DNA of 64,000 nucleotides from Lysinibacillus agricola (GCF_016638705.1 NZ_CP067341.1:2235501-2299500); one strand, 5' to 3'. Shown: positions 51,852 to 61,004, numbered from the stretch's first letter. The notes: a model not told the origin generated them from the sequence alone. Numbers and translations are program-made.

Positions 51852-52106
51852 ATGGGGACTATAATAAAAAAGAATGATGAATTATTGCTAAAATTAACTT
51901 CAGCAAGTCTTCTAACGATAGCTGCTCAAGAAAAAATTAATTGTTATTTACAAAAAAATCTTGAAATATACAACGAAATAATGGAAGACGAAGAAGCAGT
52001 GCAGTATTTTAATCTTTATTATGAGGAAAATGAGTGTGAACTAAAGCAAGTGGCAAAAGAATCATTGTTCACGGCTAATGAAGCAGAAAATAGTTTTAAT
52101 AAATGA
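51852..52106 (+). CDS. Hypothetical small soluble protein
   Basis: 84 residues, helical and acidic (YLQKNLEIYNEIMEDEEAVQ). The frame is open to 51807, but AAGGAGTGG precedes the ATG at 51852. Ends near a terminator at 52118. Family unknown. Confidence 0.6.
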   Translation: MGTIIKKNDELLLKLTSASLLTIAAQEKINCYLQKNLEIYNEIMEDEEAVQYFNLYYEENECELKQVAKESLFTANEAENSFNK

Positions 52107-52117
52107 AGATTGATTTA

Positions 52118-52143
52118 ATACCCGCAATGTGGGTGTTTTTATT
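52118..52143 (+). terminator. Terminator of the 84-residue gene
   Basis: TACCCGC and GTGGGTG stem, then TTTTTATT. Confidence 0.7.
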
Positions 52144-52239
52144 ATGCGCAATAGAATGCACCCGAGATGGGCACGATGTTTCTCATATTTCTCATGTTTT
52201 TTTTATGTTTTGATTAGAGCGAAGGTATAAGAAAAATCT

Positions 52240-52536
52240 CAATAAGCAAGACGATTGACGAAATTTACAATTTAGCTATCCCCCACATAAAAATGGTGTA
52301 TATAAATTGGAACAATGGAATATGGAACTTTATAAATAAACTGATAAACTGATTGAAAATATATCAACTATTGATATTATCAGAATGTTAGAACAGAACA
52401 TTTTTGAGGTGTTTGCAATCAAGAAGGCCGTTGCCGTTGAATACTTACATGAGGATCAGTTAGCAGGGAACAAAAAATTGGATTGGAACATTTGGAGAAA
52501 TGTGCAACAAATCAATTAGTAATACCGTTATTGTAA
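52240..52536 (+). pseudogene. Decayed small gene, immunity-protein-like
   Basis: Pieces in successive frames read SKTIDEIYNLAIP, LEQWNMELYK (stop TAA at 52337), TDKLIENISTIDIIRMLEQN, then AIKKAVAVEYLHEDQLAG and, after a shift near 52470, EQKIGLEHLEKCATNQLVIP. The order (IDIIRMLEQNIF, AVEYLHEDQLAGE) is reminiscent of contact-dependent immunity proteins, but I am not sure. At least three lesions; not functional. Confidence 0.5.
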
Positions 52537-52592
52537 TTAATCATACATAGAAATCAGAGTTCAATTACTCTCGTTTAGTTAAGGAGTGTGAA

Positions 52593-52934
52593 ATGGATAT
52601 TAAGTCATTTTTTCAATATTTATCTTATGTAGTTTATTTTTTAATAGTGTTTATCTTAACCTACTATATGCAATGGATAACTGTACTTTTTGTGGGCAGT
52701 ATACGTTTTACAGCCGCAGATAGTTTTCCAGGAGATTTGAGTCGTTTTTCTTTAGTCATAATGAGTTTCGTGTTTTCTATCATGCATTTTGTTGTATTAA
52801 CAATATATTTACTTCTTCATAATATACTGGTGTCTTTATTTAAAATTAGGTTTCAATATAAGATCGCGTTGGTGATCAATACGGTTGTTGCTGTCAGTTT
52901 AATTATTTACTTTATAAAAGTATTTTTATATTGA
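52593..52934 (+). CDS. Hypothetical membrane protein
   Basis: 113 residues, three spans (about 10-35, 50-75, 88-110). AAGGAGTGTG precedes the ATG. Family unknown. It follows the decayed gene at 52240-52536 and may have been its neighbour in a toxin/immunity island (speculation). Confidence 0.65.
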   Translation: MDIKSFFQYLSYVVYFLIVFILTYYMQWITVLFVGSIRFTAADSFPGDLSRFSLVIMSFVFSIMHFVVLTIYLLLHNILVSLFKIRFQYKIALVINTVVAVSLIIYFIKVFLY

Positions 52935-53107
52935 GCCCTTAAATACTGAGTAATGTGCAGTAAGCGCTATTTAACAAAGCAGAGGCAAAGAAATACTTAT
53001 AAAATTTGTTCTGGAGAAAAATTCTACTAACCCAATGGAAAACCTTCAACAATATACATTGGCTTTTGGAGAGGTATGTCTGTTAATTGGGAAGAAGAAT
53101 GAGCGTG

Positions 53108-53166
53108 TATTTTAAAGTATTGTGTGAGCAGTATTGAATCTGAAAATGGAGCGAGTGAGCCAAAAG
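53108..53166 (+). repeat. Duplicate of the nuclease gene 3' end
   Basis: TGTATTTTAAAGTATTGTGT and GAGCAGTATTGAATCTGAAA, then ATGGAGCGAGTGAGCCAAAA, closely match 51497-51554, which covers the last codons of the nuclease gene and the bases after it. This marks a small duplication or the scar of a recombination. Confidence 0.75.
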
Positions 53167-53186
53167 TTAAAGCTTACTTATAAAAT

Positions 53187-53218
53187 GTCATACCTAACTA
53201 GGTGTGGCTTTTTATTAT
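53187..53218 (+). terminator. Terminator-like hairpin
   Basis: GTCATACC and GGTGTGGC stem, then TTTTTATT. It lies in a 340-bp stretch with no other gene. Confidence 0.6.
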
Positions 53219-53274
53219 GCTCATATTTCTTGTCATTCCAATCCATTATATAGATAGATGGGAGGTGTTGACTT

Positions 53275-53502
53275 ATGGAGTATGAATATACAATGAAGTT
53301 TTACTTTGACGAAGATCGTGAAGAAGAATATAAAATCAAGACGAATATTGAACAAGAAACATTTACAGAAGAAATTTCTAATAGGTTCAATGAGAAGTCT
53401 TGGTATTCATTTATTGAAACAGAAAATTTTAAATCGATTCTAATTAGTACTATAGATGTTTATAAGGTAGTAGTAGAACAAAATATTTTAGAATTTGATT
53501 AA
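53275..53502 (+). CDS. Hypothetical small acidic protein
   Basis: 75 residues, soluble, beta-rich (MEYEYTMKFYFDEDREEEY, FKSILISTIDVYKVVVEQ). GGGAGGTG precedes the ATG. A similar build occurs in small immunity-type proteins of Bacilli, but I cannot assign a family. Confidence 0.6.
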   Translation: MEYEYTMKFYFDEDREEEYKIKTNIEQETFTEEISNRFNEKSWYSFIETENFKSILISTIDVYKVVVEQNILEFD

Positions 53503-53664
53503 TCTAATGTATAAAGTCACAACTTCTAACAAGGTGGTAAGCCCGAATTATAAAAAAAGCGCACCTTTTCGGATTCTCGATTGATATGTGAAATTCAGTA
53601 TCTTTTAAAGTTAGTTGTCACGAAGTTTTTTACGATTCAACAACATTGAAATAAAAAATATACA

Positions 53665-53724
53665 ATAAACAAAGTGAAGCCCAAGTACTCAATTAATTTT
53701 GAGCCAAAGCTTCACTTTGTTTAT
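53665..53724. terminator. Large hairpin with perfect 16-bp stem
   Basis: ATAAACAAAGTGAAGC (53665-53680) pairs with GCTTCACTTTGTTTAT (53709-53724); the 28-nt loop contains CTCAATTAATTTTGAG, which can form an inner stem. It lies downstream of the convergent genes at 53275 and 53819 and can act on both strands. No other element in 53503-53818. Confidence 0.6.
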
Positions 53725-53818
53725 GAAACGTAAGAGAACGTCCAGAATGGTATAAATAAGAGCATTCTTCTGCATTGTTTAGAAAGATGCAATTACTCCA
53801 ATGACGAAATGAATCACT

Positions 53819-54742
53819 CTATTCCCACCAATGCTTCAGTTCTGTGAAGCCTACATCCCATAGCATTATATTACCTGTGATCATAATGGTCATTTTTTTG
53901 GCTTCGTAATATAACGGAATTTCCAATGGCATTATTTCTATTGTTTCTGATTCTTTCAAATCCTCTTCATTTTTTTGGAAAATTACATTTCCATCCGTAA
54001 TTATTGCTATTTCTCCTTTGAATTCCTCATGATCTGGAATGCCTAAGTTTAGAAACAATGTTAGCTCTTCTTTATCCTCAATAGGATATGTGTAGGTCTT
54101 GGTAGTATTTCCTTCATTACTATATAAATTGAATTGAGGTTCAATTTTATTACCAGCTACAGTGAAGGTCGGTACATCGTTTGTTAGTGGTTTAGCTCCT
54201 GTTATTTCTTTAATAGCATGCAAGGGTTGTATAGGACTTACTCGTTTATCTAAAACTTCAGAGACAATCATCACGCAAACTAACAGTATAATGGCAGATA
54301 AGGACGAAGCAATGAGTTTTTTTAAAGTCAAGTTTGAAGTGAATCCAACTTTGTATACAACATATCCTATTGTTGCACCTATAGTATTAGAAATAACATC
54401 ATTTACATCAAAAGTACCGAGATGTACTAATGATTGAATCGTTTCCAATCCAAAAATCACGATCATGAACCATCCTATAAATTTTTTATAATCAACTTGA
54501 TAAAGTAAAGGAAACAGAATACCTAAGGGGATAAATGCTGCTATATTTCCAAAATCGTACAACCAAGAAAACGTAAATCTAGGAAAATTCAGAGGAACGC
54601 CTGATGGGATGAACAGAAATTCGTAGCCGTAGCTTTTGTAATCTTCGTATCGGTCTAGACGATTAAAGCCTAAGAACATGAAGTATAAGATCAGACCTGT
54701 GTATAGTATAGTAATCATCAAAATTACATTTCGTTTTTTCAT
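53819..54742 (-). CDS. VanZ family protein
   Basis: 307 residues. The N-terminal VanZ domain has five spans (LYDFGNIAAFIPLGILFPLL, QSLVHLGTFDVNDVISNTIG), followed by a C-terminal outer domain (about 190-305) of beta-sandwich type. VanZ relatives include a teicoplanin-resistance protein, but most have unknown roles. GAGGAG precedes the ATG. Single gene. The 54743-55055 region upstream has no gene. Confidence 0.88.
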   Translation of the reverse strand: MKKRNVILMITILYTGLILYFMFLGFNRLDRYEDYKSYGYEFLFIPSGVPLNFPRFTFSWLYDFGNIAAFIPLGILFPLLYQVDYKKFIGWFMIVIFGLETIQSLVHLGTFDVNDVISNTIGATIGYVVYKVGFTSNLTLKKLIASSLSAIILLVCVMIVSEVLDKRVSPIQPLHAIKEITGAKPLTNDVPTFTVAGNKIEPQFNLYSNEGNTTKTYTYPIEDKEELTLFLNLGIPDHEEFKGEIAIITDGNVIFQKNEEDLKESETIEIMPLEIPLYYEAKKMTIMITGNIMLWDVGFTELKHWWE

Positions 54743-55055
54743 ATTTTATCTCCTCACCGATTCCTCTTGTCATTTGCGAACTACTAGAATCCTGTGGCTT
54801 TATCATTATTGTAAATGGAAATCATTAATAATTATTGAGGGTATTTATGAAGATTTCTTAAGAATTTGCAGTATTAAAATTTCTTTTTTAGAGGAGTGAC
54901 AATGGATTGTGTAGTAGGGGGAAGAATTGTGATTCAACAAGAAAATAAGTGAAATGATGAAAGGGTAACTGATTATTGGTAAATATGTTGTATGTATCTA
55001 AGTCATCAAAGGCGTATCAAAGTTATCGTTGGTGATTCATTACAAGCATTGATGA

Positions 55056-55271
55056 GGAACGCCAGATACATATAAAATTTGTAAGATTTGCTTCTGGGAA
55101 GATGATAGGATTCAATTTAGTGATCCAGATTATAGAGGTGGTGCAAATGAGGTATCCTTAAAACAAGCACAACAATTTCTTTCATTTGGGGCTTGCGAAA
55201 AAGAGTACGTAAAATTTGTAAGACAACCAAACAAAGAAGATATAAAAGACGTGAATTGGCGAATTTATTAA
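55056..55271 (+). pseudogene. Remnant of a CPCC-type cysteine-rich protein
   Basis: 72 codons read TYKICKICFWEDDRIQFSDP, then DYRGGANEVSLKQAQQFLSF and GACEKEYVKFVR to a stop at 55269. This is the second half of small CPCC-domain proteins (pattern C-x-x-CFWEDD...DPDYxGGAN). The N-terminal CPCC motif and start are missing. Such genes often occur near polymorphic toxin loci. Confidence 0.75.
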
Positions 55272-55301
55272 TGAGCATTCTATAATCACATAAATATTAA
55301 A

Positions 55302-55343
55302 AGGTGCTGCTCTATAGTCAACAAAGCTATAGCGACAGCACCT
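55302..55343. terminator. Strong bidirectional terminator
   Basis: AGGTGCTGCTCTATAG and CTATAGCGACAGCACCT pair with one mismatch around ACAAAG-type loop; it lies between the CPCC remnant and the YkuS gene. Confidence 0.85.
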
Positions 55344-55352
55344 AGTCATTTA

Positions 55353-55598
55353 TTAGTGGAAATATTTATCGACACGTTGAAGTACTTCGTCAGCAGAAAG
55401 ACCATCAGCGTCAATAATAGGTCCTGCCATGATAGGATCGCTAATTCCCATAATATCTCTGTCTTGCCCAGTGATTACACAGGCATCACATTTTTTTGCA
55501 TCTTCTTCAGTACGAAGCTGAATAACTTCATAACCTTTTGCTTTTAAAGCGTCCTCAACGTTTGTTAATGTTTGTTCCACACCAATTATTCTAGACAT
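55353..55598 (-). CDS. ykuS: YkuS family protein (UPF0180)
   Basis: 81 residues: [20 protein letters not shown], then [17 protein letters not shown], ending in a helical segment. It matches the small Bacillus YkuS/UPF0180 family at full length. GGAGGTGGAAGA precedes the ATG. Function unknown. Single gene with its own terminator. Confidence 0.92.
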   Translation of the reverse strand: MSRIIGVEQTLTNVEDALKAKGYEVIQLRTEEDAKKCDACVITGQDRDIMGISDPIMAGPIIDADGLSADEVLQRVDKYFH

Positions 55599-55739
55599 TA
55601 TTCTTCCACCTCCTATATGTAATGTGTCATATAAGATTGCTAATTATTCACTTCTTTCGCTTTTTTATTATATAACCAAAATAGAAACTAATAATATCAG
55701 GTATGGTGATTAACCATTTTTATACACTCGAATTAATTC

Positions 55740-55802
55740 AAAGAGGCTGTTTCCGCTACGGGCTACTCGTTTTCCTGCGGGAGTCGAGTAGCCCTACGCT
55801 AC
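55740..55802. repeat. Family 3 repeat, short copy
   Basis: GGGCTACTCG and CGAGTAGCCC pair around TTTTCCTGCGGGAGT; CTGCGGGA also occurs in the family 3 copy at 11296-11435. Together with the family 1 copy at 56033 it fills the gene-free stretch 55599-56267. Confidence 0.65.
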
Positions 55803-56032
55803 AATCAGTTAAAATAGGAATATATTAGCAAAATAGCAACAAAAACCCTTTTATCGCTCCATAATAAACCTATTTTTTCCTAATCAACACACGCCTATAA
55901 TAATATAAATGACGTGAAATTGAATTTTTAATACCAATTTTTTAATGTATCTAATTTTTATGCACGGTTCTAATCAATTGAGCGTATGAATTTATTAATA
56001 ATCATACAAAAAAATCCCCATATAGTATTAAG

Positions 56033-56175
56033 GCTCATCACCAAAAGTTATAGATGACATTTGTTAAACGTATACCATATATATAAGTTGATTGGAGTGG
56101 AGGCGGAGGCTGGACGCCCCCGGGAAAGCGCCCAGTCGGAACGGAAATCAACTACACGTTATGGTGTTGATCCAA
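56033..56175. repeat. Family 1 repeat
   Basis: GCTCATCACCAAAAGTTATA at the left and ACACGTTATGGTGTTGATCC at the right, with CGGAACGGAAATCAAC inside, as in 32562-32694. The left inner arm is altered (TTGATTGGAGTGGAGGCGGA). Confidence 0.85.
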
Positions 56176-56267
56176 TATTAATAACAAAATGGTGCGCAAG
56201 ATAACGCATTTTCCATTCCAGCGAAATTGTATTTAGTAATTATGAATGTTGTTAGGAGGGATAATAT

Positions 56268-56711
56268 ATGGGTAGTCTGAAGATGAAAATAATAAGTATT
56301 TTATTTATTTTCGCATTTGTATGGATTATTATGTTACTTAATGCTGGGCCATCAAAGCCAATTGTAATGTCGGAAAGTGAAAATATACCAATACTACAAG
56401 GTACATATTGTTGGGAAAAATTGATAGAGGTGGAGTGTGTTGATAAAATTCCACCAACAGAAATTATTGCTAATAATAAAATTGTTCCATTTCCAGTATC
56501 CCCTCAAAGTGCAATAAAAATCAATTTTAAAAAACAGCCTATTGATGAAATAGAAGTTGAAATAGAAAATTTAGGTGAGAGTAAACAAGTAAAAGTAGAA
56601 GGTAATGTAATGTTTTTACTGCACCAAAAGAGAAGGGGACTTATATATAGTATTTCTGGTAGATGGGACAAAGGAAGTGCTTCTTATATTTTTGCTATAG
56701 AAGTAAAATAA
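56268..56711 (+). CDS. Hypothetical secreted or membrane-anchored protein
   Basis: 147 residues. An N-terminal hydrophobic segment (about 7-24) is followed by an outer domain with two Cys in GTYCWEKLIEVECVD that may form a disulfide. This pattern recurs in a Bacillus family of unknown role. GGAGGG precedes the ATG. Single gene, ends at a terminator. Confidence 0.7.
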   Translation: MGSLKMKIISILFIFAFVWIIMLLNAGPSKPIVMSESENIPILQGTYCWEKLIEVECVDKIPPTEIIANNKIVPFPVSPQSAIKINFKKQPIDEIEVEIENLGESKQVKVEGNVMFLLHQKRRGLIYSISGRWDKGSASYIFAIEVK

Positions 56712-56742
56712 CTGTTCTATTTTTACTCACTTCCCAATAATA

Positions 56743-56775
56743 AAAGACACATTGAGGTTAATCTCCAATGTGTCT
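56743..56775. terminator. Terminator between convergent genes
   Basis: AGACACATTG and CAATGTGTCT form a perfect 10-bp stem with an inner GAGGTTAATCTC stem. Confidence 0.85.
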
Positions 56776-56789
56776 ATACAAATATTTTA

Positions 56790-57101
56790 CTAAATTATTG
56801 ATTTCATAAATTGGATAATTTGATCTTCTTGAATGGAATCAACAGCTATTTTATTGCGACTAATCTTTTGACATTTGGTACATTGATTGATAAGTTGAAA
56901 GCCTTTTTTTCCAGTATAATCGATTCCGATTGGTCTCATTAAACTTTGACAAGTACTTGCTCTGTCTCCTGGGATATTATCCATATGTTTTGAAAATAAA
57001 CAATTTGGACAATGATTTCGGAAACTTCCATTGGTTAAGGGATCAACCATCGTACCACAATTTTCACATTGAAATGCTGTATTTTCATTTTTTCTACTCA
57101 T
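56790..57101 (-). CDS. RNHCP domain protein
   Basis: 103 residues. CENCG and HCPNCLFSKH, then RNHCP in SFRNHCPNC, CxxC in NQCTKCQKISRNK: the zinc-binding layout of the RNHCP family. The frame is open to 57116, but GGAGGAAGAG precedes the ATG at 57101. Function unknown; small nucleic-acid-binding proteins are similar in build. Confidence 0.88.
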   Translation of the reverse strand: MSRKNENTAFQCENCGTMVDPLTNGSFRNHCPNCLFSKHMDNIPGDRASTCQSLMRPIGIDYTGKKGFQLINQCTKCQKISRNKIAVDSIQEDQIIQFMKSII

Positions 57102-57180
57102 TTGCTCTTCCTCCAAGATATTATTTCATCTTTGGAGAAAGGGTTCCGTTTTCTTTTTCTACAATTGTAGTATCAGGCTT

Positions 57181-57369
57181 TTATAGGGAATGTACCAATT
57201 CACCGTCTTGCTCTTCAAAACGATTACTTCTAGTTCCTACTTCACAAAGACTTATTTCATCCTTTGATCCGGACCACGATTGATTTTATGGATTTGTGTC
57301 AACCACTGTAAGACGGACAGCTCCATCTTCCACTAGTAGGTGTTCTCCTATAATCACTGACTTAGGCAT
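57181..57369 (-). pseudogene. Possible decayed ORF, unknown family
   Basis: On the minus strand ATG at 57369 follows AGGGGACGA. It reads MPKSVIIGEHLLVEDGAVRL, TVVDTNP, then TAA (57286-57288), then the same frame goes on (NQSWSGSKDEISLCEVGTRS, NRFEEQDGELVHSL) to a stop at 57181. The amino acid use looks normal on both sides of the stop. Not recognised. Other parts of 57102-57539 show no gene. Confidence 0.4.
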
Positions 57370-57539
57370 TCGTCCCCTAACGAGCAAGTAATTTGAATAG
57401 ATAAAACGTCAATTCATTCACCCCTTATTATAAGCATTTATTATATTCATTTAAAGGTTACCAAATTAATTGAAGTCAATGAAAGGGGAAATCTCAAAAT
57501 CATTTTCCATGACTTTTGAGACACCCCGATTTCTTTTAC

Positions 57540-58691
57540 TTATTGTGGAAGATAATCTTGGCCGTTCATTATTACTTTAGAAGCGGAGAATAGAATCTCT
57601 CTATTGGCTGTAAAATATGGGTCTAAAATATTGTAAAATGCCTCCCATTTTTCATCAGCTTTTTCTTGATCTTCTTTTTTATCAAGCTTTAAGATTTCTT
57701 CATAAAGCTGTTTTAATTGCTTCTGATCTGCCTCACTAACTTCGAATTCGAAATCAACCATGTATTCCTCGAATGTTTGAGGCTTTATGAACTGATCAAG
57801 GATGTCATGGAATTCCTCCCATAGTTTTTCAATCAACTCAGAATTGTCATCTTTTTCTGCTTTTCGGGCATCCTCATAAATATTTTTTAGTTTTGTTAAA
57901 GTTTCAGCAGGGATATCAAACTCCATGCCTTCGATGTATTCTTCAAATGTTAGAGGCGGATAAAGTTCATCAAAATATGGTTGAAGTAATTGATAAAATT
58001 CATCATATTTTTCGTTAGCCTTTTCCTCTTGACCATCTTTTTCAAGCTTTACCCATTCTTCATAAATGGCTTTAAGCTCTTTTTTATCATTTTCTGCAAT
58101 AATTATATTATTTTCGCTAAATCCGTAATCTCCTAAATATTCTTCGAATGTTTGAGGCTGCCAATTAGCTAAAATATATGGCTTTGTAATTGTATACATT
58201 TCTTCATAAATTTTATTAATTTCCTCAAATTTCTTTTCTAATTCTTTATCTGTAAACTTTTCTTCATTTGTCATTTCTTTTTGTATCTTCTTCATTTCAT
58301 TAAACAATTTTTCTAATTTTGTTAGATCTTCATTTGTTACCTCTTTAGGCAAGTACCTTTTATAAACTTCAAATGTAAAGAAGTCTGAATAATCCTCTAC
58401 TACACTACCTTCTACAGTAATTTCCTGTCCTTCTACTAAGTTCATTTTTTCTAGTTGTTCTTCAGAAAATTTATAGAAACTGATAAAATAATTTTTACCA
58501 TCTCTTCCTTTAAGGTTCATTCCATCTCCGTAGATGTCTTTAATCGTTCCTGTAATTTGTTGTTCAATTTGAACATTAATATTATTTGTTGGTTCTACTG
58601 ATGTAGCACCTGCTTGAAGTGGCGTCAGAACAGCCATTCCTATTGTTAGTGCTGAAGCAATCATCCAAGTTTTTTTAATCGGTTTTTTCAT
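57540..58691 (-). CDS. Secreted protein with tandem TFEEY helical repeats
   Basis: 383 residues. A signal peptide (about 1-30, ending QAGATS) is followed by a small N-terminal domain about 40-110 (GTIKDIYGDGMNLKGRDGKN, an OB-like pattern), then an acidic helical region with three clear repeats of about 58-66 residues. Each repeat starts P-x-TFEEY and ends Y/L-x-x-x-L-x-P-Y (about 172, 240 and 298), and a fourth, weaker one precedes them. Extremely rich in Glu and Lys. GGAG lies 9 nt before the ATG at 58691. Probably extracellular; no family recognised. Confidence 0.8.
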   Translation of the reverse strand: MKKPIKKTWMIASALTIGMAVLTPLQAGATSVEPTNNINVQIEQQITGTIKDIYGDGMNLKGRDGKNYFISFYKFSEEQLEKMNLVEGQEITVEGSVVEDYSDFFTFEVYKRYLPKEVTNEDLTKLEKLFNEMKKIQKEMTNEEKFTDKELEKKFEEINKIYEEMYTITKPYILANWQPQTFEEYLGDYGFSENNIIIAENDKKELKAIYEEWVKLEKDGQEEKANEKYDEFYQLLQPYFDELYPPLTFEEYIEGMEFDIPAETLTKLKNIYEDARKAEKDDNSELIEKLWEEFHDILDQFIKPQTFEEYMVDFEFEVSEADQKQLKQLYEEILKLDKKEDQEKADEKWEAFYNILDPYFTANREILFSASKVIMNGQDYLPQ

Positions 58692-59031
58692 TATCATTTC
58701 TCCTTTTTTGACTGGAATTTGATGTTTCCAATATTTAGACGGATTACCAATTGAAAAGGTTCATTGTTTTTTTAAAAAGTTAAAAAGTTTAAAACATTCT
58801 ATGTATAGTGTTTTAATTGACGTATAACAACAAAAGTTTAAGCAGTTTAATTTAAGCAAAGACTTATCATAAAGTCAGGATTATGACGAAGTTCAGGAAT
58901 TTATTGTAAAGATTTTACATTTAAATTTGACAGGTGGTGACAACGTGGGAATAGCTGAAGTATTAACAAAATGGTTATTATTGCAATAGTGACAGTGAAA
59001 AAACGTAAAGAGGTGAAATGAAAGGGGATAA
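58692..59031. other. AT-rich intergenic region, no gene seen
   Basis: Holds the divergent promoters of the TFEEY-repeat gene and the HAD gene. A 14-codon frame from GTG at 58946 is too short to credit. Confidence 0.5.
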
Positions 59032-59703
59032 ATGACATTGATAAAAGCAGTAATATTTGATTTAGATGGAACATTGTTAGATCGTGATCGTTCTGTTCGT
59101 TTATTTATTGAAGAGCAATATGAACGATTAAAGACAAAACTATCACATATTTTAAAAGAGACATATGTTCATCGCTTTATTGAGTTAGATAATCGAGGCT
59201 ATGTATGGAAAGATATAGTCTATAAGCAAATGGTCGAAGATTTTTCTATTGAGTTATCTTCAGAAGCAATGTTAGAGGATTATGTACAGGAATTTAAGCA
59301 ACATTGTGTTCCATTTGAAAACTTGCATAGCATGCTGCACATTTTGAAAAAGCAAGGTTTAAAACTTGGCATGATAACAAATGGTTATGGGCAATTTCAA
59401 TTAGATAATATACGAGCGTTAAGGATTGAAGAGGACTTTGACGTGATTCTTATCTCTGAATGTGAAGGCATCAAAAAGCCGAATGCAGAAATATTTCATC
59501 GTGCACTATCCAAACTAGGGGTGTTTGCAAATGAAAGTATGTACATTGGGGACCATCCTTTTAATGATGTGGAAGCTGCTAAAAAAGTAGGGATGATGGC
59601 TATTTGGAAAAGAAATGATGCATGGCAAAAAGTTGAAGCGGATTACAACATTGATAATTTAATAGAAATTCAAGATATTTTAAAGGTTTTGCAAAAGACA
59701 TGA
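59032..59703 (+). CDS. HAD family hydrolase
   Basis: 223 residues. HAD motif I is FDLDGTLLD (Asp10 nucleophile and Asp12), motif II ITNG, motif III Lys in EGIKKPNAEIF, motif IV YIGDHPFNDVEAA. A helical cap (about 18-85) makes it a subclass I enzyme, most like phosphatases acting on small phosphoesters. GAAAGGGG precedes the ATG. Single gene. A GTGGGGG/CCCCCCAC hairpin at 59718-59742 follows. Confidence 0.92.
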   Translation: MTLIKAVIFDLDGTLLDRDRSVRLFIEEQYERLKTKLSHILKETYVHRFIELDNRGYVWKDIVYKQMVEDFSIELSSEAMLEDYVQEFKQHCVPFENLHSMLHILKKQGLKLGMITNGYGQFQLDNIRALRIEEDFDVILISECEGIKKPNAEIFHRALSKLGVFANESMYIGDHPFNDVEAAKKVGMMAIWKRNDAWQKVEADYNIDNLIEIQDILKVLQKT

Positions 59704-59756
59704 AAATAATAGTACAAAGTGGGGGATGAAGAACCCCCCACTGGTAGCACAAACCA

Positions 59757-59865
59757 TGTTTCGTGGGGGCGTCCGATGAGCCGTGAACCCCAAGTAGTCG
59801 TCCAGCCTCCACTCCAATCAACTTCTATTCATGACAAACGTTTTAACCTTTGGTGATGAACCATA
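59757..59865. repeat. Truncated family 1 repeat
   Basis: GGGGGCGTCCGATGAGCCG and GTCGTCCAGCCTCCACTCCA, then ATCAACTTCT and the right end TTTTAACCTTTGGTGATGAA. The left end is missing. The GGGGGCGTCCGATGAGCCG segment also occurs at 9093-9111. Confidence 0.75.
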
Positions 59866-59877
59866 AAAATATAAGAT

Positions 59878-60237
59878 CTACATTCTTGCAATTGTTTCTT
59901 TTACTAATTTGATAAATTTCTCTCTTGCTAAAGCTGCGACTTCAATGACTTCATCATGCTTAATGGCGGATCTAAAATTCCACAAGCCATATTTGTTAAA
60001 CAAGAAATGCCTAGCACTTTCATATTTCCATGAGTTGCTACAATAGCTTCCGGTACTGTTGACATCCCTACAGCATCTGCACCTAATGTACGTATCATAC
60101 GAATTTCAGCTGGAGTTTCGTATGCAGGTCCACTCCACCAAGCATAAACACCTTCTTGTAAGTTAACGTTTTGTTCTTTAGCTTGAGACAGATATGGATG
60201 TGTCGCAGATGGAAAACCACATAGACGGTGGTCAAGC
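59878..60237 (-). pseudogene. Purine nucleoside phosphorylase remnant
   Basis: The frame EGVYAWWSGPAYETPAEIRM, MSTVPEAIVATHGNMKVLGI, TNMACGILDPPLS is unmistakably the C-terminal part of PunA-type phosphorylase. After LDPPLS the frame shifts; the normal end (HDEVIEVAALAREKFIKLVK) is in another frame and stops at 59878. The first half of the gene is missing and the upstream junction (near 60237) carries unrelated sequence. A deletion plus a frameshift. Confidence 0.9.
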
Positions 60238-60315
60238 AAAATATGTCACAATTATTATAAAGTCTGGAGAAATAACAAGAAAGTTATGAGAGTAGTATAA
60301 AATTATCAACAACAT

Positions 60316-60350
60316 GAAAAACAGCTGAATGCATATGTTCAGCTGTTTTT
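60316..60350. terminator. Strong bidirectional terminator
   Basis: AAAAACAGCTGAA and TTCAGCTGTTTTT form a perfect 13-bp stem around TGCATATG. Confidence 0.95.
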
Positions 60351-60428
60351 AAGTATGTAAGACAGTAATGAATTTTTATTAAAACCCATACAATATCCTA
60401 TAATTCCATGGTTTAAGAAGTCTTTATT

Positions 60429-61004
60429 TCATTTATTTGTTTGATATGTTTTAACTGCAGGAGGAACATAAGCTGCACATTTGTCTAATAGTGCCGCAAC
60501 GTCTTTATCTACAAGTAGTGCATTTCTAGATTGGGCTTGTAAAAATTGTTCGTTTTGCATATGGTCAAATAACCCAATGAGTAAATCATAATAATGATTG
60601 ATATTTAAAATACCACAAGGCTTTTGTAGAAGGCCGATTTGATTCCATGTGAATACTTCAAATAATTCTTCTAACGTACCAGGTCCTCCAGGTAAAGCAA
60701 TAAATCCGTCAGCTAGTTCCATCATTTTGCTTTTGCGTTCATGCATAGAATTGACGACAATGAGCTCTGTTAAATGCTTATGAGAAATTTCACGTTCCTC
60801 TAATAACGTCGGAATTACTCCAATCACCTTGCCACCTTCACTAAGAACCGTATCTGCGACTGTTCCCATTACACCTACACTGGCTCCACCATAAATTAAG
60901 GTAATATTCCGTTTTGCTAATTCTTTTCCTAGAAGAATAGCTCCTTCTTTATATGCCTCAGAAGCACCGATGCTTGATCCGCAAAATACTGCAATACTAT
61001 CCAT
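60429..61004 (-). CDS. LOG family protein (TIGR00730)
   Basis: 191 residues. It has the PGGPGTLEELFEVFTWNQIG signature and SKMMELADGFIAL, typical of LOG-type phosphoribohydrolases that release bases from nucleoside 5'-monophosphates (annotated as lysine decarboxylase-like in older work). GGAGGAACG precedes the ATG. Single gene next to the dead phosphorylase gene. Confidence 0.93.
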   Translation of the reverse strand: MDSIAVFCGSSIGASEAYKEGAILLGKELAKRNITLIYGGASVGVMGTVADTVLSEGGKVIGVIPTLLEEREISHKHLTELIVVNSMHERKSKMMELADGFIALPGGPGTLEELFEVFTWNQIGLLQKPCGILNINHYYDLLIGLFDHMQNEQFLQAQSRNALLVDKDVAALLDKCAAYVPPAVKTYQTNK

